Below are positions 49,037-58,158 of a DNA stretch of 64,000 nt, one piece after another. Where the stretch lies: positions 1 through 64,000 of the forward strand of contig CAMAUX010000016.1 of NCBI GenBank assembly GCA_945861435.1, read 5' to 3'. How positions within the stretch are numbered: the stretch's first letter is position 1; each line of letters opens with the position of its first letter. The notes beneath the pieces were generated by a model. The model ran no database searches, was not told the origin of the DNA, and saw nothing but the letters and a program-made list of their open reading frames with translations. The position numbers were made by a program, and so were the translations under genes. This stretch comes from Chthoniobacter flavus (GTDB lineage Bacteria > Verrucomicrobiota > Verrucomicrobiia > Chthoniobacterales > Chthoniobacteraceae).

Positions 49037-50326
49037 TCAGGTGCCGTGGACGCGGGAGGCGACCTTGAGGCGGAGGGCGTTGAGGGCGATGAAACCCGTG
49101 GCGTCGCTCTGATTGTAGGCCTTGGTGGGGTCGGCCTCCATGGTGGCGATGTCCGGATTGTAGAGGCTCAGCGGGCTCTTGCGGCCTGCGGCGATGACGT
49201 TGCCCTTGTACAACTTCACGCGAACGGTGCCCGAAACGTTCTTCTGGGACTCGGTGACGAGGGTTTGGAGGGCGAGCCGTTCGGGAGCGAACCAGAAGCC
49301 GTTGTAGACGAGGCCCGCGTACTTGGGGATGAGCGAGTCGCGCAGATGCATGACTTCGCGGTCCATGGTGATGGATTCCATCTGGCGGTGGCCGAAGTGG
49401 AGGATGGCGCCGCCCGGGGTCTCGTAGACGCCGCGCGACTTCATGCCGACAAACCGATTCTCGACCATGTCGACGCGGCCGATGCCGTGTCTGCCGCCGA
49501 GTTTGTTGAGCACACGCATGACGCCGAGCGGGCTGAGGCGCGCATGGCCATCGGCTGTGAAGGTGACGGAATTGTGGAGGCCGAGTTCGTGGAGGAGGGG
49601 CTCGATCTTCTCCGTGCCGACGGCGACACAGATGCCCTTTTCAAAGACGAGTTCCACGTACTCGGCGTGGTCGGGCGCCTGTTCGGGCGAGACGCTGAGA
49701 ACGTACATGTCCTGAGCTTCGGGGGCGCTGGCGTCGAACCATGGGTCTTCGAGGATGCCGCTCTCGAAGCTGATGTGCAGAAGATTGCGGTCCATCGAAT
49801 AGGGCTTCTTGGCGGAGGCCTGAACGGGGATCTTGTTCTCCTCGGCGTACTTGATCATCTCGGCGCGGCCGGGGAACTGAGCGCGGAAGCGTTCCTGGCG
49901 CCACGGGGCGATGACGTCGAGCTCGGGAGCGAGCGCCGCTGCGGTGAGTTCGAAGCGGACCTGATCGTTGCCCTTGCCTGTGGCGCCGTGAGCGACGGCG
50001 TCGGCCTTTTCGCTGCGGGCGATTTCTACCATGCGCTTGGCGATGAGGGGGCGCGCGATGCTGGTGCCAAGGAAGTACTGGCCTTCGTAGATGGCGCCCG
50101 CCTGGATCATGGGGAAGATGAAATCGGAGGCGAACTCCTCGCGCAGGTCGTCGATGAAGCATTTGCTGGCGCCGGTGCGCAGGGCCTTGGCTTCGAGACC
50201 GTCGAGCTCCTCCTCCTGGCCGACGTCCGCGCAGAAGGCGACGATTTCCGCGCTGTAGGTTTCCTTGAGCCAGGTGAGAAGGACGGAGGTATCCAGACCT
50301 CCCGAGTAAGCGACGACGATTTTCAT
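49037..50326 (-). CDS. argG: Argininosuccinate synthase
   Basis: A 429-residue cytosolic enzyme joining citrulline and aspartate with ATP in arginine biosynthesis. The PP-loop [20 protein letters not shown] is N-terminal. [20 protein letters not shown] and [20 protein letters not shown] are family signatures, as is [20 protein letters not shown]. Slightly longer than the usual 400. argH is not adjacent. A 276-bp divergent gap separates it from the DUF3467 gene. Confidence 0.96.
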   Translation of the reverse strand: MKIVVAYSGGLDTSVLLTWLKETYSAEIVAFCADVGQEEELDGLEAKALRTGASKCFIDDLREEFASDFIFPMIQAGAIYEGQYFLGTSIARPLIAKRMVEIARSEKADAVAHGATGKGNDQVRFELTAAALAPELDVIAPWRQERFRAQFPGRAEMIKYAEENKIPVQASAKKPYSMDRNLLHISFESGILEDPWFDASAPEAQDMYVLSVSPEQAPDHAEYVELVFEKGICVAVGTEKIEPLLHELGLHNSVTFTADGHARLSPLGVMRVLNKLGGRHGIGRVDMVENRFVGMKSRGVYETPGGAILHFGHRQMESITMDREVMHLRDSLIPKYAGLVYNGFWFAPERLALQTLVTESQKNVSGTVRVKLYKGNVIAAGRKSPLSLYNPDIATMEADPTKAYNQSDATGFIALNALRLKVASRVHGT

Positions 50327-50602
50327 AAAAGGGTTGCCGTTTTAGCTATGGATCGCTCTGGAGGAAACAGGGATTTTTCGTGGACTGCAGACAACGCTTG
50401 GTGCCGGGCCGTTTGCGGGGAGGATGTCGACTCTGCAGGTGAGGGTGGTGTGGTCCCATCTCGCGCCTCTGTTGGTCGGTGCGGAGAGAAGGGCGCCTCG
50501 GCTTCGACTGCACCCACTGGTATTCTCACCTAGCTAATCGTGTTGTTTTTTTGGGGGCGCTTGGCTGTTGCAATGCGTGCCCGGACTGATAGTAGGGGAG
50601 GC

Positions 50603-50935
50603 ATGTCTCAACCGACCCCTACCCCCCAGACGCAGATCCAGATCCGTTATCAGGACTTCACCGCGCGCTTTTCCAATCACGCGCTGGTGACGGTCGGAGC
50701 GGAAGAGGTTTACATCGACTTCACCTCTGGTCTTGTGCCCGACATGCCCGGCCAGCTGCTGATGCCCATCCACACGCGGATTGCGATGACGCCGTCCGCC
50801 GTGGTGCGCCTCACCCAGTTGCTGGCGCAGACGGTGCAGAACTTCCAGGTGGTGCAGGTGCAGCCGCCCGTGGGCAATGAGCCGCCCGCGCCCGCAGTGC
50901 CGATCAACAGTCCCTCAGACGCGCCCAAGGCGTAA
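50603..50935 (+). CDS. DUF3467 family protein
   Basis: A 110-residue cytosolic protein matching the DUF3467 pattern: IQIRYQDFTARFSNHALVTV, EEVYIDFTSGLVPDMPGQ, then HTRIAMTPSAVVRLTQLLAQ. The C-terminus is Pro-rich (PVGNEPPAPAVPIN). Function unknown; the family is a small beta-rich protein found across bacteria. AGGGGAGG about 4 nt before the ATG is a strong Shine-Dalgarno. It is monocistronic, ending at a rho-independent terminator. Confidence 0.85.
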   Translation: MSQPTPTPQTQIQIRYQDFTARFSNHALVTVGAEEVYIDFTSGLVPDMPGQLLMPIHTRIAMTPSAVVRLTQLLAQTVQNFQVVQVQPPVGNEPPAPAVPINSPSDAPKA

Positions 50936-50970
50936 TCGCCTTCGCGCTGAAGAGTCCAAGCAAGCCTCTC

Positions 50971-51010
50971 AAAACCACGCGTCCGGGAAACCGGGCGCGT
51001 GGTTTTTTTT
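50971..51010 (+). terminator. Rho-independent terminator of the DUF3467 gene
   Basis: A GC-rich stem (CCACGCGTCCGG pairing with CCGGGCGCGTGG, one G-T wobble, loop GAAA-type) is followed by eight T residues at 51003-51010 and preceded by AAAA. It is 36 bp after the DUF3467 stop, between convergent genes, so it may also act weakly on trxB transcripts. Confidence 0.9.
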
Positions 51011-51141
51011 GAGCGGATGCCGTGGCTGCCAGCTCGGGTTTGAACCGACGATCCGCACGGCGCACGGCTTCCGCGCCTGTGAGCGTTGAGGATCAGAAAG
51101 AGGTGGGGAGTGCAGGAGGACCGCGGCGTGCCGGACGGTTG

Positions 51142-52068
51142 TCAGTGGGGTTCGAGATGGGAGAGGTAGCGCTCGGCGTCGAGGGCGGCGGCGCAGCCCT
51201 GACCCGCGGCGGTGATGGCCTGGCGGTAGACGTGGTCTGCGACATCCCCTGCGGCAAAGACGCCGGGGATGTTGGTCTGTGTGCCATTGCGCTGGAGGAG
51301 GTAGCCGTTTTCGTCCATGTCGAGCTGGCCCTTGAAAGGGGCGGTGTTAGGAACGTGGCCGATGGCGACGAAGACGCATTTGACCTCGAGTTCACGGGTG
51401 GCGCCGGACTTGAGGTTGCGCAGCGTGACGGCGCGCATCTCGCCGGAATCGTCCGTGAGGTACTCGGCGAGCTCGGTGTGCCAGATGGGCTCGATCTTTG
51501 GGTTGGCGAGCGCGCGGTCTGCCATGATTTTGGAAGCGCGCAGACCGTCGCGGCGGTGGATGAGGTAGACCTTGGAGGCGAAGCGGGTGAGGAAGGAGGC
51601 TTCTTCGCAGGCGGAGTCGCCGCCGCCGATGACGCAGACGGGGACGTTGCGGTAGAAGGCGCCGTCGCAGGTGGCGCAGGAGGTGAGGCCGTGGCCGACG
51701 AGCTCCTTTTCGCGGGGGAGTCCGAGCCAGCGTGCGGAGGCGCCGCTGGCGACGACGAGCGATTGGGTTTCGACCCACTGGCTGTCGAGTTTGACGCGGA
51801 CATGGCCCGTGGCGGGTTCGAAGGCTTCGACTGTGGCGTACTGGAAGCGGGCGCCGAAGCGTTCGGCCTGAGCCTTCATGTTCATGATGAGCTCGGGGCC
51901 GTCGATGCCTTCCTTAAAGCCGGGGAAATTTTCCACGAGGGTGGTGGTGCTGAGCTGGCCGCCGGGTTCGTGGCCTTCGAGGACGAGGGGTGCGAAGTTG
52001 GCGCGTGCGGCGTAGATGGCTGCAGTGAGGCCGGCGCAACCGGTGCCGACGATGATCATCTTTTCCAT
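51142..52068 (-). CDS. trxB: Thioredoxin reductase
   Basis: A 308-residue FAD/NADPH disulfide reductase. The FAD motif is IIVGTGCAGLTAAIYAARAN, with Cys-Ala where most have Pro-Ala. The redox pair is SCATCDGAFY, the NADPH motif VCVIGGGDSACEEASFLTRF, and the C-terminal FAD motif GVFAAGDVADHVYRQAITAA. It reduces thioredoxin in the cytosol. Monocistronic; divergent from the PhoH gene across 127 bp. Confidence 0.95.
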   Translation of the reverse strand: MEKMIIVGTGCAGLTAAIYAARANFAPLVLEGHEPGGQLSTTTLVENFPGFKEGIDGPELIMNMKAQAERFGARFQYATVEAFEPATGHVRVKLDSQWVETQSLVVASGASARWLGLPREKELVGHGLTSCATCDGAFYRNVPVCVIGGGDSACEEASFLTRFASKVYLIHRRDGLRASKIMADRALANPKIEPIWHTELAEYLTDDSGEMRAVTLRNLKSGATRELEVKCVFVAIGHVPNTAPFKGQLDMDENGYLLQRNGTQTNIPGVFAAGDVADHVYRQAITAAGQGCAAALDAERYLSHLEPH

Positions 52069-52195
52069 AGGTGGGCGGAGAATAAAGCGGAGCGCTTGGG
52101 CCGGGGCAAACGTGGAAAGTGGAAAAACCTGTCAGAGTAGTGCGTGGCGTTTGTGAATTCTTCCCGACGTTGGGGTCGGGGCTTTACGGGGGGCG

Positions 52196-53794
52196 ATGAA
52201 CGTGGCTTTAGTGAATTCGAGCGTGAAATCCACTCCAATTCCTCCGGCGGTTCTTCGCTCGGCGAAGAAGGTTAAAAAGGTGCAAAAGGTGCAAAAGGTG
52301 CATGTGGTCAGGGCTGTGAAGCACTACGTCCTAGACACCAACGTCCTGATCCACGATCCGCAGTCGATGTTCCAGTTCGAGGACAACATCGTCTGGATCC
52401 CGGTGGAGGTGCTCGAGGAACTCGACAATTTCAAGGGGGAGCCGACGACGCGCGGGGCGAATGCGCGGGAGGTGCACCGGCGGTTGAACGCGCGCTTTGA
52501 CTCCACGGAGCAGATGAAGAAGGGGGCGGTGCTGGAGAACGGGGGACGCCTGCACGTGTGCATCAATCCGCACATTCAGTTCAACGACAAGGGATGGGAA
52601 CTGCTCGACGAGTCGCCCCGGTTCCGGATGGTGCGTGCGCTTTTCCCGGACATGGCGGTGAAGGACAATCGGATCCTTGCGAGCGCGGTGTATCTGGCGG
52701 ACACGCAGACGAGCCCGACGATCCTTGTCACCAAGGACATCAACATGCAGCTCAAGGCGCGCACGCTGGGGCTGGAGGCGCAGGATTACCGGACGGATCG
52801 TGTGGAGGACGGGGACATTCGGCGCACGCAGCGGCGCGGGGCGTCGGAGGAGTTCGAGGCGTTCGACATCGCGGGGCACACCCTGCAGGCCTTCGCGAGC
52901 CAGCAGCAGATCGTGATTCCGGAGGCGGCGCACTTTCTGCCAAACCAGTATGTGCTGCTGCGCAATGCGGAGGAGCCAAGCCACGGAGTGCCTGCGTGTC
53001 ATGTGCGCGGCGGGCAGTTTCGGAAGCTGCACACCGACCACGTGAACATCCGCGGCGGGCGCAGCCTGCAGGCCGCGAATCTTGGGCAGCGCTTCTTTTT
53101 GGATGCACTCTACAACCCGCAGATCTCGCTGGTGACGGTGTATGGGAAGGCCGGTACGGGAAAGACGCTGCTAAGCGTGGGCTCGGCACTGGAGCAGGTG
53201 CAGTGTGGGGAGTTTGAAAAAATGCTGATCACGCGGGTGATCATGCCCACGGGGCGCGACATTGGTTTTTTGCCGGGGCGCATGGAGGAGAAGATGCAGC
53301 CGTGGTTGCAGCCGGCGTACGATGCACTGGAGTTGCTGCTGGCACGCCCCCGCAAGCCGGAGCAGTTTGACGGGAAGCGCCAGAGCGCCCGGAAGGCTCC
53401 GCAGCAGACGGCATCGGCACAGGGAGCCGGAAACGGCGGTGGCGGTGCTGGTGGGCCGCGTCCTTACACGGCGCTGATGGAGTCTGGGGTTTTGGAGATC
53501 GAGGCGATCGCGCACATTCGCGGGCGCTCGTTGCCGCGGGCGATTTTCATTGTGGACGAGGCGCAGCAGTTGACGCCGCATGAGGCCAAGACGCTGGTGA
53601 CGCGCATGGGCAAGGGGAGCAAGATTGTGATGATCGGAGACCTTGGGCAGATCGACAATCCGTACGTGGACGCGCACACCAACGGGCTTGTGTACACGCG
53701 CAACCGGCTGCAGGGGCAGCCTTTCGCGGCGCATGTGAACCTCTTCAAGGGCGAGCGCAGCGAGATGGCCGAGGTCGCTGCAAACCTGATGTAG
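52196..53794 (+). CDS. PIN-domain / PhoH-like ATPase fusion
   Basis: A 532-residue protein. An unusual basic N-terminus repeats the unit KVQKV (encoded by a 12-bp repeat near 52271-52302). A PIN nuclease domain follows (about aa 42-190: HYVLDTNVLIHDPQSMFQFE, VEVLEELDNFKG), then a PhoH P-loop domain (about 285-525: VTVYGKAGTGKTLLSVGSAL; Walker B AIFIVDEAQQLTPHEAKTL; GDLGQIDNPYVDAHTNGL). This is the YlaK/PhoH2 architecture, seen as RNase-helicase toxins or RNA-processing enzymes. A Gly/Ala/Gln-rich insert lies at about aa 395-425 inside the ATPase. The SUI1-like gene follows after 2 bp. Confidence 0.92.
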   Translation: MNVALVNSSVKSTPIPPAVLRSAKKVKKVQKVQKVHVVRAVKHYVLDTNVLIHDPQSMFQFEDNIVWIPVEVLEELDNFKGEPTTRGANAREVHRRLNARFDSTEQMKKGAVLENGGRLHVCINPHIQFNDKGWELLDESPRFRMVRALFPDMAVKDNRILASAVYLADTQTSPTILVTKDINMQLKARTLGLEAQDYRTDRVEDGDIRRTQRRGASEEFEAFDIAGHTLQAFASQQQIVIPEAAHFLPNQYVLLRNAEEPSHGVPACHVRGGQFRKLHTDHVNIRGGRSLQAANLGQRFFLDALYNPQISLVTVYGKAGTGKTLLSVGSALEQVQCGEFEKMLITRVIMPTGRDIGFLPGRMEEKMQPWLQPAYDALELLLARPRKPEQFDGKRQSARKAPQQTASAQGAGNGGGGAGGPRPYTALMESGVLEIEAIAHIRGRSLPRAIFIVDEAQQLTPHEAKTLVTRMGKGSKIVMIGDLGQIDNPYVDAHTNGLVYTRNRLQGQPFAAHVNLFKGERSEMAEVAANLM

Positions 53795-53796
53795 CC

Positions 53797-54213
53797 GTGC
53801 GTCCCGAGCCGAAGAAGCGCGTGCCCACGGAGGCCGCCGGAGGAGGGATGGCGGGGTTGAACCAGGCGTTTGACGGGCTGGATTTGGGGCCGTTGAAGGA
53901 GGCGCCGGCGGGTGGGCCGTTCGAGAAATTGCCTGTCCCTAATCAACCCGCCCAGAACCCACTTTGGAAGATGGGGCGCGTGGTGCTGCGCCGCGAGACG
54001 GCCCATCGGGGCGGCAAGGTGGTGGTCGTGGTGGATGACTTCGCAACGCATCTGCCGCTGTCGGTGATTGAGCGGGTGGCCAAAAAGCTGCGGGGTGCCT
54101 GTGGATGTGGCGGCACGGTGCGCGGGCGCAGCGTGGAGTTGCAGGGGGATCATCCTGCCAAGATCCGCGCGTTGCTGGAGGCGGAAGGGTTCACGGTGGC
54201 TGGGGTGCGTTGA
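53797..54213 (+). CDS. SUI1/eIF1-domain protein (YciH-like)
   Basis: A 138-residue protein, GTG start 2 bp after phoH. The C-terminal SUI1 fold (aa about 58-137) contains RRETAHRGGKVVVVVDDF, KKLRGACGCGGTVRGRSVEL and GDHPAKIRALLEAEGF. YciH-type proteins are related to eukaryotic eIF1 and influence start-site selection or ribosome function. The first 55 residues are Pro/Gly-rich and probably disordered. Pairing with a PIN-PhoH ATPase suggests a shared RNA or translation role. Confidence 0.88.
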   Translation: MRPEPKKRVPTEAAGGGMAGLNQAFDGLDLGPLKEAPAGGPFEKLPVPNQPAQNPLWKMGRVVLRRETAHRGGKVVVVVDDFATHLPLSVIERVAKKLRGACGCGGTVRGRSVELQGDHPAKIRALLEAEGFTVAGVR

Positions 54214-54336
54214 GTGCGCGGGGCGGCGGGCCTGGATAAGGCGTGAGTGGATGTCGCAAGCTGCTCACGGCAGAGTGTCATTCGGTAAGGATCCTGACTA
54301 AGGATGGGATCTGGGCAGGGTTTCTTGCCTGTACGA

Positions 54337-56718
54337 ATGCGTCTTCCAAAATTGAGCCATGAGTGTTTGTGTCCGCGCGCGGGCGGGGTTGTGCGTTTTC
54401 TGATGTCTGTGATGGTGGTGCTGCTCGGGATGGGGGCGAGGGGGAACGGTGCGGGTGTGGAGGAGGAGTTCCGCAAGAGCGTGGTGCCGGTGCTGGAGCA
54501 GTACTGCTACGACTGCCATGGCGAGGGATCGAAGAAAGGGGGGCTCGCCTTGGACAAGTTTGGGTCGCTGGGTGAGCATCTGAAGGACACCAAGCACTGG
54601 CTCGCGGTGTGGAAGAACGTGGAAAGCCAGATGATGCCGCCCTCGGAAAAGCCGCAGCTCTCGGCGGAGAAACGCCGGGAGCTGATGGGCTGGATCGAGA
54701 AAGCCGTGTTTCATGTGGACCCGAAGAATCCCGATCCGGGACGCGTGACGGTGCGCCGGCTCAATCGTGAAGAGTACCGCAATTCCGTGCTGGACCTGCT
54801 CGGCGCGCGGTTCAACACGGATGAGGCATTTCCTGCAGACGATACGGGATACGGATTCGACACGATCGGCGATGTGCTCAGCATTTCTCCGCTGCTGATG
54901 GAGAAGTATCTGGAGGCCGCGCAGGAAGTGGTGCGGATTGCGATTGAAGAGAACGGTCCTCGGATTCCTGTGACGACGCTGTATCCGGGAGAGTTTGCGT
55001 CGGCGGCGGGGCAGAAGCATTCGGCGAAGGCGTTCGCGTTCGGCACGGCGGCGCAGTTTACCAAGGAGCGGTGGATCGAGCATCCGGGACGTTATCGTGT
55101 GAGGATGAAGGTGCGGGTGGGCGGGCAGTCTGAGGGTGGAACGCAGACTGCCGTGATGGCGCTCAAGTTGGAGGGGAAGACGCTGGTGCAGGTGGCGATG
55201 GACGGTGGGCCGCGCAGGGAACTTGAGGCGCAGCAGGAAGTGGACTTTTCGAAGGGCAAGATGCCGCTGGTGCTGGAGTTGATCCCGGGCACGGCGCCGG
55301 CCGAGGGTCAGGCCGCACTGTCCGCGGGGATGCTGGTGATCGAGTTCACTGGGCCTTTGGATGGAAGCCTTATGGAGTCCGGTCCGTCGTATAAGAAGGT
55401 GTTCCCCGACGGGGCGGCTACGGCCGATGCGACGGAGCGCGAGGCGTACCGGCGCAAGATCCTCGAGTACGTGGCACCGCGGGCGTTCCGGCGTCCGGTG
55501 GACAAGGGGACGGTGGACCGCCTCATCCAGATTGCGCAGGAGGGGGAGAAGACGGCGGCTGGGCGCTTCGAAGCCGGGATCGGGCAGGCGCTGGTGGCGC
55601 TGCTTGCGTCGCCACGGTTTCTTTTCCGGGCCGAGATCCAGCCGGAGCCGAACAATCCGGCGCGGGTGGTGCCGGTGGATGAGTACGCGCTGGCTTCGAG
55701 GCTTTCCTATTTTCTGTGGAGCTCGCTGCCGGATGACGAGTTGTTGCGGGCGGCGGCTGGTGGAGAATTGCGCAAGAATCTGCCGGCGCAGGTGAGCCGG
55801 ATGTTGGAGGATCCGCGTTCGCAGCGCCTGGTGCGGAACTTTGTGGGCCAGTGGCTGCAGGCGCGCGATGTGGAGACGGCGAATGTGGATGTCGAACGGA
55901 TCCTTGGTGGGAAGGGGGAGGATTTTCGGAAGGCGCGTCCGGCGATGCGCCAAGAGACGGAGATGTTCTTCGCGCATCTGATCAAGGAAGACCGTCCGCT
56001 GCTGGAGCTTTTGGGTGCGGACTATACGTTTCTGAACGAACCGCTGGCCCGGGTTTACGGGGTGGAAGGGGTGAAGGGGCAGGAGATGCGCAAGGTGGCT
56101 TTGCCGGAGGGCAGTCTGCGCCGGGCGGGGATTCTGACGCAGGGGAGCACGCTGTTGGTGACGTCGAATCCCACGCGGACGTCGCCCGTGAAGCGGGGTC
56201 TTTTCATCCTTGAGAACATCCTTGGCACTCCGGCGCCGCCGCCGCCGCCCGACGTGCCGCCTTTGGATGGGAAGAAGAAGGGGAATCTGACGATGCGCGA
56301 GATGATGGAGGTGCATCGAGCGGATGCGCTCTGCGCTTCGTGTCATGCGCGGATGGATCCGCTGGGGCTGGCGCTGGAGAATTTCAATGCGGTGGGGTTG
56401 TTCCGCGAAAAGGACAGCGGCAAGCCGATCGACACGGCGGGCAGGTTGATCACCGGCGAGAAGTTCGCGACCCCGCTGGAACTGGCGGGGGTGATCGCCA
56501 ACCAGCGGCGGGAGGACTTTTATCGATGCCTCACGGAAAAGATGCTTACATACGGGCTTGGCCGGGGTTTGGAATATTATGACACGGTGACCGTGATGGG
56601 CATCGTAGACCGCCTCGGATCCGGACCAGCCAACATGCGTAGTTTCCTCCAGCAGATTGTTGAGAGCGCCCCGTTTCAGATGAGGCGCGGGGACGGCTCG
56701 CGTCTTGGCGCGCAGTAG
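54337..56718 (+). CDS. Secreted DUF1592-type cytochrome (planctomycete-cytochrome multi-domain protein)
   Basis: About 793 residues. Domains by motif: PSCyt1 heme-like CYDCHGEGSKKGG, DUF1587 (VRRLNREEYRNSVLDLLG), DUF1595/DUF1592 (YEAFRRPVDKG-like region; SRLSYFLWSSLPDDELL), DUF1588 (SNPTRTSPVKRGLFILENIL, with a second heme motif CASCHARMDPLGLALEN) and DUF1585 (FYRCLTEKMLTYGLGRGLEY). This order is standard in Planctomycetota/Verrucomicrobiota. The start is uncertain: GTG at 54391 gives a compact signal peptide (RFLMSVMVVLLGMG), ATG at 54337 a longer one. Probably periplasmic and electron-carrying. It pairs with the DUF1552 gene 29 bp downstream. Confidence 0.88.
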   Translation: MRLPKLSHECLCPRAGGVVRFLMSVMVVLLGMGARGNGAGVEEEFRKSVVPVLEQYCYDCHGEGSKKGGLALDKFGSLGEHLKDTKHWLAVWKNVESQMMPPSEKPQLSAEKRRELMGWIEKAVFHVDPKNPDPGRVTVRRLNREEYRNSVLDLLGARFNTDEAFPADDTGYGFDTIGDVLSISPLLMEKYLEAAQEVVRIAIEENGPRIPVTTLYPGEFASAAGQKHSAKAFAFGTAAQFTKERWIEHPGRYRVRMKVRVGGQSEGGTQTAVMALKLEGKTLVQVAMDGGPRRELEAQQEVDFSKGKMPLVLELIPGTAPAEGQAALSAGMLVIEFTGPLDGSLMESGPSYKKVFPDGAATADATEREAYRRKILEYVAPRAFRRPVDKGTVDRLIQIAQEGEKTAAGRFEAGIGQALVALLASPRFLFRAEIQPEPNNPARVVPVDEYALASRLSYFLWSSLPDDELLRAAAGGELRKNLPAQVSRMLEDPRSQRLVRNFVGQWLQARDVETANVDVERILGGKGEDFRKARPAMRQETEMFFAHLIKEDRPLLELLGADYTFLNEPLARVYGVEGVKGQEMRKVALPEGSLRRAGILTQGSTLLVTSNPTRTSPVKRGLFILENILGTPAPPPPPDVPPLDGKKKGNLTMREMMEVHRADALCASCHARMDPLGLALENFNAVGLFREKDSGKPIDTAGRLITGEKFATPLELAGVIANQRREDFYRCLTEKMLTYGLGRGLEYYDTVTVMGIVDRLGSGPANMRSFLQQIVESAPFQMRRGDGSRLGAQ

Positions 56719-56747
56719 ATCTCCCCTCGATTCACCCCTGACTCCTC

Positions 56748-58103
56748 ATGAACCTCGATCGTAGACGCTTTCTGCGCGGACTAGGCGTGAGCCTCGGCCT
56801 GCCCTTTCTGGAATCGGTGGCGCCCCTGCAGAAGGTGCTGGCCGCGGCATCGCCCGCGAAGCTTGCGCTGACGAAGGATGGGCGTCCGATGCGGATGGCG
56901 TTTTTGTACGTTCCCAACGGGGTGAATCTTGCGCGGTGGCGGCCGACGGGCCAGGGGGCGGATTATCAGCTGGGGCCGTCGCTGGAGCCGCTGGCTGGCT
57001 TCAAGAATGAGATGCAGATCCTCTCCGGGCTCGACCAGCAGCATGGGTGGGCGCACGGGGATGGCGGTGGCGACCATGCGCGCGCCAGCGCGACGATCCT
57101 GACCGGGGCGCGTCCGAAGAAGACTTCCGGCGCGGACATTCGGCTGGGGATCTCGGTGGACCAGTTGGCTGCGCGGCATGTTGGCGATCAGACGCGGTTC
57201 AGTTCGCTGGAGCTCTCTTGCGACGGGCCGCGGAAGTCGGGTGGATGCGACTCCGGCTACTCCTGTGCGTATCAATTCAACATTTCGTGGAAGTCGGAAA
57301 ACCTTCCCGTGGCTCCGGAAGCGAACCCGCGTCTGCTTTTCGAGCGGCTCTTTGGAAGCGGCACCGGGGCGGAGCGCGAGAAGAACGCGCAAGCGCGGCG
57401 TGCGCGGCAGAAGTCGCTGCTGGATTTTGTGATGGCGGATGCGGAGGTGCTCAAGCGGCAGCTTGGGCGCAATGACCAGCACAAGCTCGACGAGTACCTC
57501 ACCGGGGTGCGCGAGATTGAGGGGCGCATCCAGCGTGCGGAGAAATTTGGTCCGCTGCCCGAGCCGGGGCGTGTGGCTCCGGTTGGGATTCCGGAGAGCT
57601 ACGAGGAGCACATGAGGTTGATGATGGACCTGCTGGTGCTGGCGTTTCAGACGGACAGCACGCGGATCTCGACGTTCCTGCTCGCGCACGACGGCAGCAA
57701 CCGGAACTTCCCACAGGTGGGCGTGAGCGACGGGCATCACAACCTCTCGCATCATCAGGACAAGGCGGAGACGCTGGAGAAGATCGCGAAGATCGACCAG
57801 TTTTACGCCAGCCAGTTTGCCTACTTTCTCCAGAGAATGCGGGAGACGAAGGATGGCGCGGGGAGCCTGCTGGACAACTCGATGGTGGTGTACTGCAGCG
57901 GGCTTGCCGACGGCAACCGGCACTCGCATGACAACCTGCCTGTGATCCTCGCAGGACGTGCTGGCGGCGCGCTGAAAACCGGGCGTCATGTGCACGTGGG
58001 CGAACACACGCCGATGACGAACCTGTACCTGCGGATGCTCGGGATCATGGGCGTTCCCGCGGAACGTTTCGGAGACTCGAGCGGGGTTCTCGCAGCGGTC
58101 TGA
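56748..58103 (+). CDS. DUF1552 family Tat-exported protein
   Basis: A 451-residue protein. The Tat signal MNLDRRRFLRGLGVSLGLPF marks export of a folded, probably cofactor-bearing protein. The DUF1552 body includes MRMAFLYVPNGVNLARWRPT, HGDGGGDHARASATILTGAR, ELSCDGPRKSGGCDSGYSCA and HDGSNRNFPQVGVSDGHHNL, then YCSGLADGNRHSHDNLPVIL. The fold resembles the alkaline-phosphatase-like DUF1501 group. Function unknown, but it is nearly always coupled to DUF1592/DUF1588 cytochromes, as here. Confidence 0.9.
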   Translation: MNLDRRRFLRGLGVSLGLPFLESVAPLQKVLAAASPAKLALTKDGRPMRMAFLYVPNGVNLARWRPTGQGADYQLGPSLEPLAGFKNEMQILSGLDQQHGWAHGDGGGDHARASATILTGARPKKTSGADIRLGISVDQLAARHVGDQTRFSSLELSCDGPRKSGGCDSGYSCAYQFNISWKSENLPVAPEANPRLLFERLFGSGTGAEREKNAQARRARQKSLLDFVMADAEVLKRQLGRNDQHKLDEYLTGVREIEGRIQRAEKFGPLPEPGRVAPVGIPESYEEHMRLMMDLLVLAFQTDSTRISTFLLAHDGSNRNFPQVGVSDGHHNLSHHQDKAETLEKIAKIDQFYASQFAYFLQRMRETKDGAGSLLDNSMVVYCSGLADGNRHSHDNLPVILAGRAGGALKTGRHVHVGEHTPMTNLYLRMLGIMGVPAERFGDSSGVLAAV

Positions 58104-58158
58104 GTTTGGTTCCTTGATTGACGTGTGCGGTGTGGCGCGGCACAGGGATGCGCCACCG

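Noticed and set aside
49046-50533. A 495-codon open frame on the plus strand opposite argG
   Set aside because: Antisense shadow; argG is full length with all motifs on the minus strand.
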